Assembly: GCF_026341855.1 (NCBI RefSeq)
Contig: NZ_JAPENW010000001.1
Coordinates: 5,199,001-5,263,000, forward strand
Source of the DNA: Streptomyces sp. NBC_00568
Lineage (GTDB): Bacteria; Actinomycetota; Actinomycetes; Streptomycetales; Streptomycetaceae
Length of the DNA stretch: 64,000 bases
Reading direction: 5' to 3'
Shown here piece by piece: positions 11,479 through 20,207 of this stretch (positions are counted from its first letter, which is position 1; each line of letters starts with the position of its first letter). The notes under the pieces were generated by a model, which searched no databases, was not told where the DNA came from, and worked only from the letters and a program-made list of their open reading frames with translations. A program made the translations under genes and the position numbers.

Positions 11479-12027
11479 TCAGGAGGGGTCGATCTCGCGC
11501 AGCAGGCCGGTCGTGACGTCGAAGACGAAGCCGCGGACGTCGTCGGTGTGCACCAGGAACGGGGAGGTGCGCACCCGCTGCATCGACTGCCGTACGTCCT
11601 GTTCGACGTCCCGGAAGGCCTCGACCGCCCACGCCGGGCGCTGGCCGACCTCCATCTCCAGGTCGTGCCGGAAGTCCTCGGTGAGGGACTCCAGGCCGCA
11701 GCCGGTGTGGTGGATGAGGACCACACTGCGGGTGCCGAGCGCGCGCTGGCTGATGGTGAGGGAACGGATCACGTCGTCGGTGACCACGCCGCCCGCGTTG
11801 CGGATGGTGTGGCAGTCGCCCAGTTCCAGGCCCAGCGCGGCGTGCAGGTCGAGCCGGGCGTCCATGCACGCGACCACCGCGACGTGCAGCACGGGGCGGG
11901 CGTCCATCCCCGGGTCGGTGAAGGCGGCGGCGTATTTTCCGTTCGCGTCGACGAGTCGGTCGGTGACCGTGCGCTCTGCGGCTATGGCGCCTTCGGGTTC
12001 GGTGGGAACAGATGCGGAAGTCGTCAT
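11479..12027 (-). CDS. Beta-class carbonic anhydrase
   Basis: A 182-residue beta-carbonic anhydrase that hydrates CO2 to bicarbonate. The zinc ligands and catalytic pair are C54-x-D56-x-R58 (CMDARLD), H107 and C110 (HHTGCG), all present. Length and the GDCHTIRNAGG segment fit the short actinobacterial subgroup. I place the start at the ATG at 12027; an in-frame ATG at 12033 is possible, and neither has a strong ribosome site. The gene is transcribed away from the dcw cluster, so the 426-base gap holds divergent promoters. Confidence 0.88.
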   Translation of the reverse strand: MTTSASVPTEPEGAIAAERTVTDRLVDANGKYAAAFTDPGMDARPVLHVAVVACMDARLDLHAALGLELGDCHTIRNAGGVVTDDVIRSLTISQRALGTRSVVLIHHTGCGLESLTEDFRHDLEMEVGQRPAWAVEAFRDVEQDVRQSMQRVRTSPFLVHTDDVRGFVFDVTTGLLREIDPS

Positions 12028-12203
12028 ACCCATGACGTTACTGGTCACGCCCGAGGCAGTCCTGCTGTGAGAGGGGACAAAAAATGTCATCGCGGCTTGT
12101 TGTGAGGTAATCCACACGGGCGGTGACGACGTGCCCGTTCGGGTGATTCTTCCGGATCCGCGGCTTCGCTCCGAGCGGGGTCCGCGACGCGCATGCCGGT
12201 TGA

Positions 12204-12231
12204 TTGACCGCGAGACACCGTGGACTAAAGT
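12204..12231 (+). promoter_or_regulatory. Candidate promoter of the dcw cluster
   Basis: TTGACC at 12204-12209 and TAAAGT at 12226-12231 are 16 bases apart, a good HrdB-type match, about 220 bases before rsmH. The spacer contains GAGACAC, which includes the GACAC core bound by WhiA. No other gene is visible in the 426-base gap 12028-12453, and no mraZ gene precedes rsmH. Confidence 0.55.
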
Positions 12232-12453
12232 GACGCGAAGCGGGAGGCGAGGCTCTCCCCGCTGGACTGTTTTCCCTGGAGACCCGGCGACTTTCCGGAG
12301 TCTCCCCGCGTGCGCGGCGCGTACGTACGGCTCGGCCTCCTCCCGCTCCCGGTCGGCTGACGCCACTCATCCGGCGCCAGCAGACCTTCCCCTTCCCGAG
12401 CGGGTGGGGACCCGGCGGTGCGTATGGCCGCGCCGGACCTGAGAGGGCCCGGA

Positions 12454-13461
12454 ATGACAGGGCGCGAAGCGCTCCCCAACGAGGGCGGCAGCGGGCGACC
12501 GGAGGGGCAGAGCCGACACGTCCCGGTCATGCTCGACCGGTGCCTGGACATGCTCGCCCCGGCCCTCGCCGAGCCCGGAGCCGTGGTCGTCGACTGCACG
12601 CTCGGACTCGGCGGTCACAGCGAGGCACTGCTCACCCGGTTCCCCGAAGCACGGCTCGTGGCCCTGGACCGCGACAAGGAGGCGCTGCGCCTCTCCGGAG
12701 AACGGCTCGCTCCCTTCGGTGACCGGGCCTCCCTGGTGCACGCCGTCTACGACGAACTCCCCGACGTGCTCGACCGCCTGGACATCCCGCGCGTCCAGGG
12801 CATCCTGTTCGACCTCGGGGTCTCCTCCATGCAACTCGACGAGGCGGACCGGGGTTTCGCGTACGCGCAGGACGCCCCGCTCGACATGCGCATGGACCAG
12901 ACGACCGGCATGAGCGCGGCCGAGGTGCTCAACACCTACCCGCCGGGCGAACTGGTGCGGATCCTGCGGGCGTACGGCGAGGAGAAGCAGGCCAAGCGGA
13001 TCGTCTCCGCGGTCGTGCGCGAGCGCGACAAGGACCCCTTCACCAACAGCGCGCGGCTCGTCGAACTGATCCGCGACGCGCTGCCCCAGGCGGCCAAGCG
13101 CACCGGCGGCAATCCCGCCAAGCGCACCTTCCAGGCGCTGCGCATCGAGGTCAACGGTGAACTGAGCGTCCTGGAGAGGGCGGTTCCCGCGGCCGTGAAG
13201 ACGCTCGCCGTCGGCGGCCGCATCGCCGTGCTGTCGTACCACTCGCTGGAGGACCGGCTGGTCAAGCAGGTGTTCGCGGCCGGCGCCGCCAACACCGCGC
13301 CGCCCGGACTCCCGGTCGTCCCCGAGCGCTATCAGCCCCGGCTCAAGCTCCTCACCCGCGGTGCCGAACTTCCCACGGAGGAAGAGGTCGCCGAGAACCG
13401 GCGAGCGGCTCCCGCCCGGCTGCGGGGGGCGGAACGCATCCGCGAGGACGCCGCCGAGTGA
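12454..13461 (+). CDS. rsmH: 16S rRNA m4C1402 methyltransferase RsmH (MraW)
   Basis: A 335-residue SAM-dependent enzyme that N4-methylates C1402 in 16S rRNA. The conserved start of the domain, RHVPVMLDRCLDML, is followed by the SAM loop VDCTLGLGGHSEALL (about residues 43-57), the DLGVSSMQLDEADRGF motif, and FQALRIEVNGEL and SYHSLEDRLVK near the end. The ATG at 12454 has GAGAGGG 6 bases upstream; an in-frame GTG at 12418 would add 12 residues. It is the first gene of the dcw cluster, and ftsL follows after 22 bases. Confidence 0.95.
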   Translation: MTGREALPNEGGSGRPEGQSRHVPVMLDRCLDMLAPALAEPGAVVVDCTLGLGGHSEALLTRFPEARLVALDRDKEALRLSGERLAPFGDRASLVHAVYDELPDVLDRLDIPRVQGILFDLGVSSMQLDEADRGFAYAQDAPLDMRMDQTTGMSAAEVLNTYPPGELVRILRAYGEEKQAKRIVSAVVRERDKDPFTNSARLVELIRDALPQAAKRTGGNPAKRTFQALRIEVNGELSVLERAVPAAVKTLAVGGRIAVLSYHSLEDRLVKQVFAAGAANTAPPGLPVVPERYQPRLKLLTRGAELPTEEEVAENRRAAPARLRGAERIREDAAE

Positions 13462-13483
13462 GGCGCGGGGAGAGGGAGGGCGT

Positions 13484-14044
13484 GTGAGCGGCAAACCCGA
13501 ACTCAGGGGGCGGGCCGCGCGGCTCGCGCGGCTCCTTCCGGCCGGCGCCGGGCAGGCCGCCCGCACTCCCTTCGTCCTCCTGGTCGTCCTCCTCCTCGGC
13601 GGCGGTCTCATCGGGCTCCTCGTGCTGAACTCGGCGCTCAGCGAAGGGGCGTTCCGCCTCGACGACCTCCAGAAGGACACCAAGAGCCTGACCGACGAGG
13701 AGCAGGGCCTCGAGCGGGACGTGGACGCCTACTCCGCCCCCGACGCCCTCCAGCGCCGCGCCCGCGAACTCGGCATGGTCCCCGGCGGCGACCCGGCCTT
13801 CCTCGACCCCGACGGCACGGTCAAGGGCGTCCCCGGAGCCGCCGGCCGGCAGTCCGCCGCGCGGGCCCCGATGATCCCCCCGCCCGAGGTCCTCGCCCGG
13901 CCCACGAGCCCCGCCGCGGGCCCGGCACCGCGCGCGGCACCCAGTACGGCCTCGGCACCCGCCCCGCGGCAGCCGTCCCCGGGCGCGCACACCACCCGGG
14001 CCCCCGCCCCGTCCACACAGCCCTCCACGACCCCCGGCAGGTGA
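13484..14044 (+). CDS. ftsL: FtsL-like cell division membrane protein
   Basis: A 186-residue bitopic protein. A basic cytoplasmic N-terminus is followed by one transmembrane helix at about residues 30-55 (TPFVLLVVLLLGGGLIGLLV), a short predicted coiled coil (about 60-90) ending in LQRRARELGMVPGGDPAF, and a long Pro/Ala/Thr-rich tail. The position between rsmH and ftsI, the size and the topology identify it as the FtsL of this cluster, though sequence conservation in this family is low. GAGGGAGGG precedes the GTG start. Its stop overlaps the ftsI start by 4 bases. It is expected to join FtsB/FtsQ-type proteins in the divisome. Confidence 0.85.
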   Translation: MSGKPELRGRAARLARLLPAGAGQAARTPFVLLVVLLLGGGLIGLLVLNSALSEGAFRLDDLQKDTKSLTDEEQGLERDVDAYSAPDALQRRARELGMVPGGDPAFLDPDGTVKGVPGAAGRQSAARAPMIPPPEVLARPTSPAAGPAPRAAPSTASAPAPRQPSPGAHTTRAPAPSTQPSTTPGR

Positions 14045-16002
14045 CGGAAGTGTCCGACAGGGAACCGCCGCGCCGCCGAGTGCCCGGCCCCGCCAGGCCC
14101 GCACGCCCCGGCGGCCGGAGCCGCCCGGGTCCGGGGGGCCGCCCCGTGCGCCGCCCGGCCCCGGCCCGTCCCGACGGCCCGCGCGTCATCCGGCTCGGCA
14201 GCCCCCGCCCCCGTCTGCGCATGGTCAGTCTCGCGCTGACGCTGGTGATGATCGCGTTCGTCGTACGGCTGCTCCAGGTACAGGCCGTCGACGCGAGCAC
14301 CTATACCGCGAAGGCCGAGCAGAACCGGTACGTCGGACGCACACTGGCCGCCGAGCGCGGCGGGATCACCGACCGCGACGGCGTCGAGCTGGCGACGAGC
14401 GTGGACGCGTACGACATCACCGCCGACCCGACGATGTTCACGCGCGAGGCCACCAAGGTGGGGGACGCGCCCGAGCAGGCCGCCGCGCTCCTCGGCCCGA
14501 TCATCGGCCAGGACACGGACACCGTCGCCAGGAAGCTGCGGACGAAGAACACCCGCTACACGCTCCTCGCGCACCGCCGCACCCCCCAGGTCTGGCAGCA
14601 GATCAAGGACCTGAAGAGCACCCTCGGGACCAAGGCGGAGACCGACAAGAGCACGGTCAACGTCCTCGCGGGCGTCCTCGCCGTACCGGCCAGCAAGCGC
14701 GTGTACCCGAACGGCGATCTCGCCGCCGGGATACTGGGCTGGGTCAACGCCGACGGCAAGGGCGGCGGCGGGATCGAGCAGCAGCTGAACAAGGAGCTCA
14801 CCGGCAAGGACGGCAAGATCCGCTACGCCCAGTCCGGCGGCCGCCAGGTGCCGACCGTGGGTTCCACCGAGACACCGGCCGTGGCCGGCTCCGACGTCGA
14901 GCTGACCATCGACCGGGACATCCAGTGGGCCGCGCAGGACGCCATCAGCGAGCAGGTGAAGAAGTCCCGGGCGGACCGCGGGTACGTGATAGTGCAGGAC
15001 ACCAGGACCGGCGAGATCCTCGCCATGGCCAACTCGCCCGGCTTCGACCCCAACGACCTCACCCAGGCCAACGCCGCGGCCATGGGCAACGCGGCCCTCC
15101 AGGACGCGTACGAGCCCGGCTCCACCGCCAAGCTGATGTCCATGGCCGCCGTCCTCCAGGAGAACGTGGCCACCCCCGGCACGCACGTCGTCGTGCCGAA
15201 CCGGCTGCACCGCGGGGACCGGCTCTTCCAGGACGACATCGACCACACCACCTGGTATCTCACGCTCAACGGGGTGCTCGCCAAGTCCAGCAACATCGGC
15301 ACCATCCTGGCGACCGGCCAGCTCGGCAAGACCCAGAAGCAGGCGAACCGGGTCCTCTACTCGTACCTGCGCAAGTTCGGCATCGGCAGTCACACCGGGC
15401 TCGGCTTCCCCGGTGAGACCGCGGGCATCCTCGCGCCGCCCGACAAGTGGTCGACCTCGCAGCAGTACACGATTCCTTTCGGCCAGGGCGTGTCAATCAA
15501 CGCGATGCAGGCGGCCTCCGTCTACTCGACGATTGCCAACGGCGGTGTCCGTATCGAGCCGACCCTGGTGCGCGGCACCAAGGGGGCCGACGGTCGCTTC
15601 ACGCCCGCCGCCGAGCCGAAGAAGACCCGGGTCGTGAGCGAGAGGACGGCGAAGACCCTCGCCCAGATGCTGGAGTCCGTGGTGGACGACGAGCAGGGCA
15701 CCGGCGCCAAGGCGCGCATCCCCGGCTACCGGGTCGCGGGCAAGACGGGTACGGCAAACCGCGTGGATCCGGCCACCGGCAAGTACCACGGCTACACCTC
15801 GTCGTTCGCCGGATTCGCCCCCGCGGACAAGCCCCGGATCACCGTCTACTGCGCGATCCAGAACGCCACGAAGGGCCTGTACTACGGCGGTCAGATCTGC
15901 GGACCCGTCTACAAGCAGGTCATGGAGTTCGCCCTGAAGACCCTCCAGGTCCCGCCCACCGGTGCCCACGCGGCCCGTCTGCCCGTCGAATTCACGCCGT
16001 GA
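14041..16002 (+). CDS. ftsI: Septal peptidoglycan transpeptidase FtsI (class B PBP)
   Basis: A 653-residue class B penicillin-binding protein that crosslinks septal peptidoglycan. It has an Arg/Pro-rich cytoplasmic N-terminus of about 60 residues, one helix (MVSLALTLVMIAFVVRLLQV), a dimerisation domain, and a transpeptidase domain with the active-site STAK (EPGSTAKLMSM, about residue 361), the SSN motif (LAKSSNIGT, about 417) and KTGTA (about 568). No PASTA repeats are present. GTG start with 4-base overlap to ftsL. It should act with FtsW, encoded downstream. Confidence 0.96.
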   Translation: MTEVSDREPPRRRVPGPARPARPGGRSRPGPGGRPVRRPAPARPDGPRVIRLGSPRPRLRMVSLALTLVMIAFVVRLLQVQAVDASTYTAKAEQNRYVGRTLAAERGGITDRDGVELATSVDAYDITADPTMFTREATKVGDAPEQAAALLGPIIGQDTDTVARKLRTKNTRYTLLAHRRTPQVWQQIKDLKSTLGTKAETDKSTVNVLAGVLAVPASKRVYPNGDLAAGILGWVNADGKGGGGIEQQLNKELTGKDGKIRYAQSGGRQVPTVGSTETPAVAGSDVELTIDRDIQWAAQDAISEQVKKSRADRGYVIVQDTRTGEILAMANSPGFDPNDLTQANAAAMGNAALQDAYEPGSTAKLMSMAAVLQENVATPGTHVVVPNRLHRGDRLFQDDIDHTTWYLTLNGVLAKSSNIGTILATGQLGKTQKQANRVLYSYLRKFGIGSHTGLGFPGETAGILAPPDKWSTSQQYTIPFGQGVSINAMQAASVYSTIANGGVRIEPTLVRGTKGADGRFTPAAEPKKTRVVSERTAKTLAQMLESVVDDEQGTGAKARIPGYRVAGKTGTANRVDPATGKYHGYTSSFAGFAPADKPRITVYCAIQNATKGLYYGGQICGPVYKQVMEFALKTLQVPPTGAHAARLPVEFTP

Positions 16003-16058
16003 CCGCCTCCGACCGCACACCCTGATCGCCCCCACGCACAACGGACCAGGAACCACTC

Positions 16059-17726
16059 GTGACAACGATCACCCCGGACCCCGGGAACAACTCCTCCTCG
16101 GACGCCGAGCCCGAGCCCTCGCTTCGCCCAGGCGGGGGTGAGCCCGGTACGCTCACCGCCGTGCCACACGCTGATCAGTCCCAAACCACCCAGAAGGGCG
16201 TTCCTGTGACATATCCGGGGCCGCCGCGTCCGGTTCACGTCTCCGCCATCCACCTCGCGGAGCTGGCCGATCAGCTGGGCGCCGAGGCGCCGGAGAGCGA
16301 CGCCGGGGTCACGGGCATCACCCATGACTCCCGCGCGGTGCGACCCGGCGACGTGTACGCCGCCCTGCCCGGGGCCCGTCTGCACGGCGCCGACTTCGTG
16401 ACCCAGGCGGCCGGCCTCGGCGCGGTCGCCGTACTCACCGACCCGACCGGCGCCGAACGCGCCGCGGCCACCGGTCTGCCCGTCCTCGTCGTAGAGGACC
16501 CGCGCGGCTCGATGGGCGAGCTGGCGGCCACCATCTACGGCCACCCGGGGCGCGATCTCCTCCAGATCGGCATCACGGGCACCTCCGGCAAGACCACGAC
16601 GGCCTACCTCGTCGAGGGCGGCCTGAAGACGGTCCGCTCCACCGGCCTGATCGGCACGGTCGAGATGCGCATCGGCGACGAGCGCATCAAGTCGGAGCGC
16701 ACCACGCCCGAGGCCACCGACCTGCAGGCCCTGTTCGCCGTCATGCGCGAGCGCGGGGTCGATTCCGTCGCGATGGAGGTCTCCAGCCACGCGCTGGTCC
16801 TCGGCCGCGTCGACGGCTGCGTCTTCGACGTCGCCGTCTTCAACAACCTCAGCCCGGAACACATGGAGTTCCACACGGGCATGGAGGACTACTTCCAGGC
16901 CAAGGCGCAGCTGTTCACGGCCAGACGCAGCCGGCTCGGCGTCGTCAATCTCGACGACGAGTACGGCCGCCGGCTCAGCGAGGAGGCGACCGTCCCGGTC
17001 GTCACCTTCTCCGCCGAGGGCCACCCGGACGCCGACTGGCGCGCCGAGGACGTCGAAGTCGGCCCGATGGACTCGACGTTCACTGCGATCGGCCCCAAGG
17101 GTGAGCGGATCACCGCCCGCTCGCCGCTCGCGGGCCCCTTCAACGTGGCGAACACGCTCGCCGCGATCGTCGCGCTCGCGGTCGCCGGCATCGACCCGCA
17201 GACCGCCGCGGACGGTATCGCCGCCGTCCCGGGGGTCCCGGGCCGGCTGGAGCGCGTGGACGAGGGCCAGCCGTACCTCGCCGTCGTCGACTACGCCCAC
17301 AAGACGGACGCCGTCGAATCCGTCCTGCGCGCCCTGCGCAAGGTGACCGAGGGCAAGCTGCACGTGGTGCTCGGCTGCGGCGGAGACCGTGACAGGACCA
17401 AGCGGATGCCGATGGGCGCGGCCGTGGCCCGGCTCGCCGACACCGCCGTCCTGACCTCCGACAACCCCCGCTCCGAGGACCCCCTCGCCATCCTCGCCAC
17501 GATGCTCGCGGGCGCCGCCGAGGTGCCGGCGCACGAGCGCGCCGAGGTCCAGGTCTTCGAGGACCGGGCCGCCGCCATCGCCGCGGCCGTCGCGCGCGCA
17601 AAGCCGGGCGACACCGTGCTGGTCGCGGGCAAGGGCCACGAGCAGGGCCAGGACATCGCCGGGGTGGTGCGTCCCTTCGACGACCGCCAGGTGCTTCGCG
17701 AAGCTATCCAGAAGACTCAGGGATGA
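16059..17726 (+). CDS. murE: UDP-MurNAc-tripeptide synthetase MurE
   Basis: A 555-residue Mur ligase that adds diaminopimelate to UDP-MurNAc-L-Ala-D-Glu. It has the ATP loop GITGTSGKTTTAYLVE, a central domain with MEVSSHALVLGRVDG, and the DNPR motif in LTSDNPRSEDPLAI that marks diaminopimelate rather than lysine specificity. Streptomyces walls carry LL-diaminopimelate. The GTG at 16059 gives a non-conserved N-terminal extension of about 50 residues; an in-frame GTG at 16206 (VTYPGPPRPVHVS) is a serious alternative start. It is followed by murF after 4 bases. Confidence 0.93.
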   Translation: MTTITPDPGNNSSSDAEPEPSLRPGGGEPGTLTAVPHADQSQTTQKGVPVTYPGPPRPVHVSAIHLAELADQLGAEAPESDAGVTGITHDSRAVRPGDVYAALPGARLHGADFVTQAAGLGAVAVLTDPTGAERAAATGLPVLVVEDPRGSMGELAATIYGHPGRDLLQIGITGTSGKTTTAYLVEGGLKTVRSTGLIGTVEMRIGDERIKSERTTPEATDLQALFAVMRERGVDSVAMEVSSHALVLGRVDGCVFDVAVFNNLSPEHMEFHTGMEDYFQAKAQLFTARRSRLGVVNLDDEYGRRLSEEATVPVVTFSAEGHPDADWRAEDVEVGPMDSTFTAIGPKGERITARSPLAGPFNVANTLAAIVALAVAGIDPQTAADGIAAVPGVPGRLERVDEGQPYLAVVDYAHKTDAVESVLRALRKVTEGKLHVVLGCGGDRDRTKRMPMGAAVARLADTAVLTSDNPRSEDPLAILATMLAGAAEVPAHERAEVQVFEDRAAAIAAAVARAKPGDTVLVAGKGHEQGQDIAGVVRPFDDRQVLREAIQKTQG

Positions 17727-17730
17727 ACTT

Positions 17731-19137
17731 GTGATCGCCCTCTCTCTCGCCGAGATCGCAGCAGTCGTCGGCGGGCAGACGTACGACATACCGGATCCGG
17801 CGCTACAGGTCACCGGACCGGTCGTCAGGGACTCCCGTGAAGTGGAGTCCGGCAGTCTCTTCGTCGCCTTCGTCGGCGAACGCGTGGACGGCCACGACTA
17901 CGCCGAGGCGGTGATCGCAGCCGGCGCGGCCGCCGTTCTGGCGTCCCGCCCCGTCGGCGTGCCCGCCATCGTCGTGGACGACGTGCAGACGGCTCTCGGT
18001 GCCCTCGCCCGCCATGTCGTCGAACGGCTCGGCGCGACCCTCGTGGCCCTCACCGGCTCCGCCGGCAAGACCAGCACCAAGGACCTGATCGCCCAGGTGC
18101 TGCGGAGCAAGGCGCCGACCGTCTTCACCCCCGGCTCCCTCAACAACGAGATCGGACTGCCGCTCACCGCGCTCAGCGCCACCGAGGAGACCAAGTTCCT
18201 CGTGCTGGAGATGGGCGCCCGCGGCATCGGCCACATCCGCTATCTCGCGGACCTCACCCCGCCGAAGATCGGTCTCGTCCTCAACGTCGGCACCGCCCAC
18301 ATCGGCGAGTTCGGCGGCCGCGAGCAGATCGCGCAAGCAAAGGGCGAGCTCGTCGAGAGCCTCCCCGAGGACGGCGCGGCGGTCCTCAACGCCGACGATC
18401 CCCTCGTTCGCGCCATGGCTTCCCGTACGAAGGCACGCGTGATCCTCTTCGGAGAGTCCGACGAAGCGGACGTACGGGCCGAGAACGTCCGGCTCACGGA
18501 GAACGGACAGCCCGCCTTCAGCCTTCGCACACCCTCCGGGTGCAGTGATGTGACCATGCGCCTGTACGGTGAGCACCACGTGTCGAACGCGCTCGCCGCG
18601 GCCGCCGTCGCCCATGAGCTGGGCATGTCCGCAGACGAGATCGCCCGCGCGCTCTCCGAGGCGGGCTCCCTCTCCCGCTGGCGGATGGAGGTCACCGAGC
18701 GTCCGGACGGCGTGACGGTCGTCAACGACGCCTACAACGCGAACCCCGAGTCCATGCGAGCCGCCCTGCGCGCGCTCGCGTCGATGGGCAAGGGACGTCG
18801 TACGTGGGCGGTGCTCGGTCAGATGGCCGAGCTCGGGGACGAGGCGCTCGCCGAGCACGACGCGGTCGGACGGCTTGCCGTCCGGCTCAATGTCGGCAAG
18901 CTCGTCGCGGTCGGGGGCAGGGAAGCGTCCTGGCTGCAACTGGGCGCATATAACGAGGGTTCGTGGGGTGAGGAGTCGGTGCACGTGTCCGACGCACAGG
19001 CGGCTGTCGACCTGTTGCGCAGCGAGCTGCGCCCAGGGGACGTCGTGCTCGTGAAGGCGTCCAGGTCCGTCGGGCTGGAACGGGTGGCGCTCGCGCTGCT
19101 CGCCGACGGTGCCGAGGGTGAGGTTTCCGCCCGATGA
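17731..19137 (+). CDS. murF: UDP-MurNAc-tripeptide:D-Ala-D-Ala ligase MurF
   Basis: A 468-residue Mur ligase that adds D-Ala-D-Ala to complete the UDP-MurNAc-pentapeptide. The ATP loop is ALTGSAGKTSTKDLI (about residues 107-121), the central domain has FLVLEMGARGIGHI, and the C-terminal domain contains VVNDAYNANPESMRAAL. The GTG start lies 4 bases after the murE stop, and the stop overlaps the mraY ATG (ATGA), so all three are probably co-translated. The D-Ala-D-Ala ligase gene itself is not in this window. Confidence 0.95.
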   Translation: MIALSLAEIAAVVGGQTYDIPDPALQVTGPVVRDSREVESGSLFVAFVGERVDGHDYAEAVIAAGAAAVLASRPVGVPAIVVDDVQTALGALARHVVERLGATLVALTGSAGKTSTKDLIAQVLRSKAPTVFTPGSLNNEIGLPLTALSATEETKFLVLEMGARGIGHIRYLADLTPPKIGLVLNVGTAHIGEFGGREQIAQAKGELVESLPEDGAAVLNADDPLVRAMASRTKARVILFGESDEADVRAENVRLTENGQPAFSLRTPSGCSDVTMRLYGEHHVSNALAAAAVAHELGMSADEIARALSEAGSLSRWRMEVTERPDGVTVVNDAYNANPESMRAALRALASMGKGRRTWAVLGQMAELGDEALAEHDAVGRLAVRLNVGKLVAVGGREASWLQLGAYNEGSWGEESVHVSDAQAAVDLLRSELRPGDVVLVKASRSVGLERVALALLADGAEGEVSAR

Positions 19138-20207
19138 TGAAGCAGATCCTGTTCGCGGGAGTCATTGGCCTGTTCCTGACTCTGGTCGGCACTCCGCTGC
19201 TGATCAAGCTGCTGGCCCGCAAGGGCTACGGCCAGTACATCCGCGACGACGGCCCGCGCGAGCACCACAGCAAGCGCGGTACGCCGACCATGGGTGGTAT
19301 CGCCTTCATCCTCGCGACGATCATCGCGTACTTCCTGTCGAAGGTGATCACGGGCTACGCGCCCACGTTCTCGGGCCTGCTGGTGCTCGGCCTGATGGCG
19401 GGCATGGGCCTGGTCGGCTTCCTGGACGACTACATCAAGATCGTCAAGCGGCGTTCGCTCGGTCTGCGGGCCAAGGCGAAGATGGCCGGACAGCTGATCG
19501 TCGGCATCGCCTTCGCGGTGCTGGCCCTGCAGTTCGCCGACAACCGCAACAACACTCCGGCCTCCACGAAGCTCTCCTTCGTCCAGGACTTCGGCTGGTC
19601 CATCGGCCCGGTGCTCTTCGTGGTCTGGGCGCTGTTCATGATCCTCGCCATGTCGAACGGCGTGAACCTGACGGACGGTCTGGACGGCCTCGCCACCGGC
19701 GCCGCGACGATGGTCTTCGGCGCCTACACCTTCATCGGTGTCTGGCAGTTCCAGGAGTCCTGCGCCAACGCGACGACCCTGACCAACCCGGGAGCCTGCT
19801 ACGAGGTACGCGACCCGCTCGACCTCGCGGTCGTCGCCGCCGCCCTCATGGGCGCCTGCTTCGGCTTCCTGTGGTGGAACACCTCGCCGGCCAAGATCTT
19901 CATGGGCGACACCGGTTCGCTGGCCCTCGGCGGCGCGCTCGCCGGCCTCGCGATCTGCTCCCGCACGGAGATCCTGGTCGCCCTGCTCGGCGGCCTCTTC
20001 GTCCTCATCACCATGTCGGTGGTCATCCAGGTCGGCTCCTTCAAGCTGACCGGGAAGCGTGTCTTCCGCATGGCACCGCTCCAACACCACTTCGAACTCA
20101 AGGGGTGGTCCGAAGTCCTTGTGGTGGTCCGCTTCTGGATCATCCAGGGCATGTGCGTGATCGTCGGACTCGGCCTCTTCTACGCAGGATGGGCAGCCAA
20201 GAAGTGA
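19134..20207 (+). CDS. mraY: Phospho-MurNAc-pentapeptide translocase MraY
   Basis: A 357-residue integral membrane enzyme that transfers phospho-MurNAc-pentapeptide to undecaprenyl phosphate, giving lipid I. About ten hydrophobic helices are visible. Family motifs are present: GTPTMGGIAFI near the start, GFLDDYIKIVKRRSLGL with the catalytic Asp pair, NLTDGLDGLA, and KIFMGDTGSLALGG, plus a late MAPLQHHFELKGW segment. The ATG start overlaps murF and the stop overlaps the murD GTG by 4 bases. Confidence 0.97.
   Translation: MMKQILFAGVIGLFLTLVGTPLLIKLLARKGYGQYIRDDGPREHHSKRGTPTMGGIAFILATIIAYFLSKVITGYAPTFSGLLVLGLMAGMGLVGFLDDYIKIVKRRSLGLRAKAKMAGQLIVGIAFAVLALQFADNRNNTPASTKLSFVQDFGWSIGPVLFVVWALFMILAMSNGVNLTDGLDGLATGAATMVFGAYTFIGVWQFQESCANATTLTNPGACYEVRDPLDLAVVAAALMGACFGFLWWNTSPAKIFMGDTGSLALGGALAGLAICSRTEILVALLGGLFVLITMSVVIQVGSFKLTGKRVFRMAPLQHHFELKGWSEVLVVVRFWIIQGMCVIVGLGLFYAGWAAKK

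Noticed and set aside
12028..12453. Searched for mraZ before rsmH
   Set aside because: No open frame with MraZ features is present; Streptomyces dcw clusters usually lack it.
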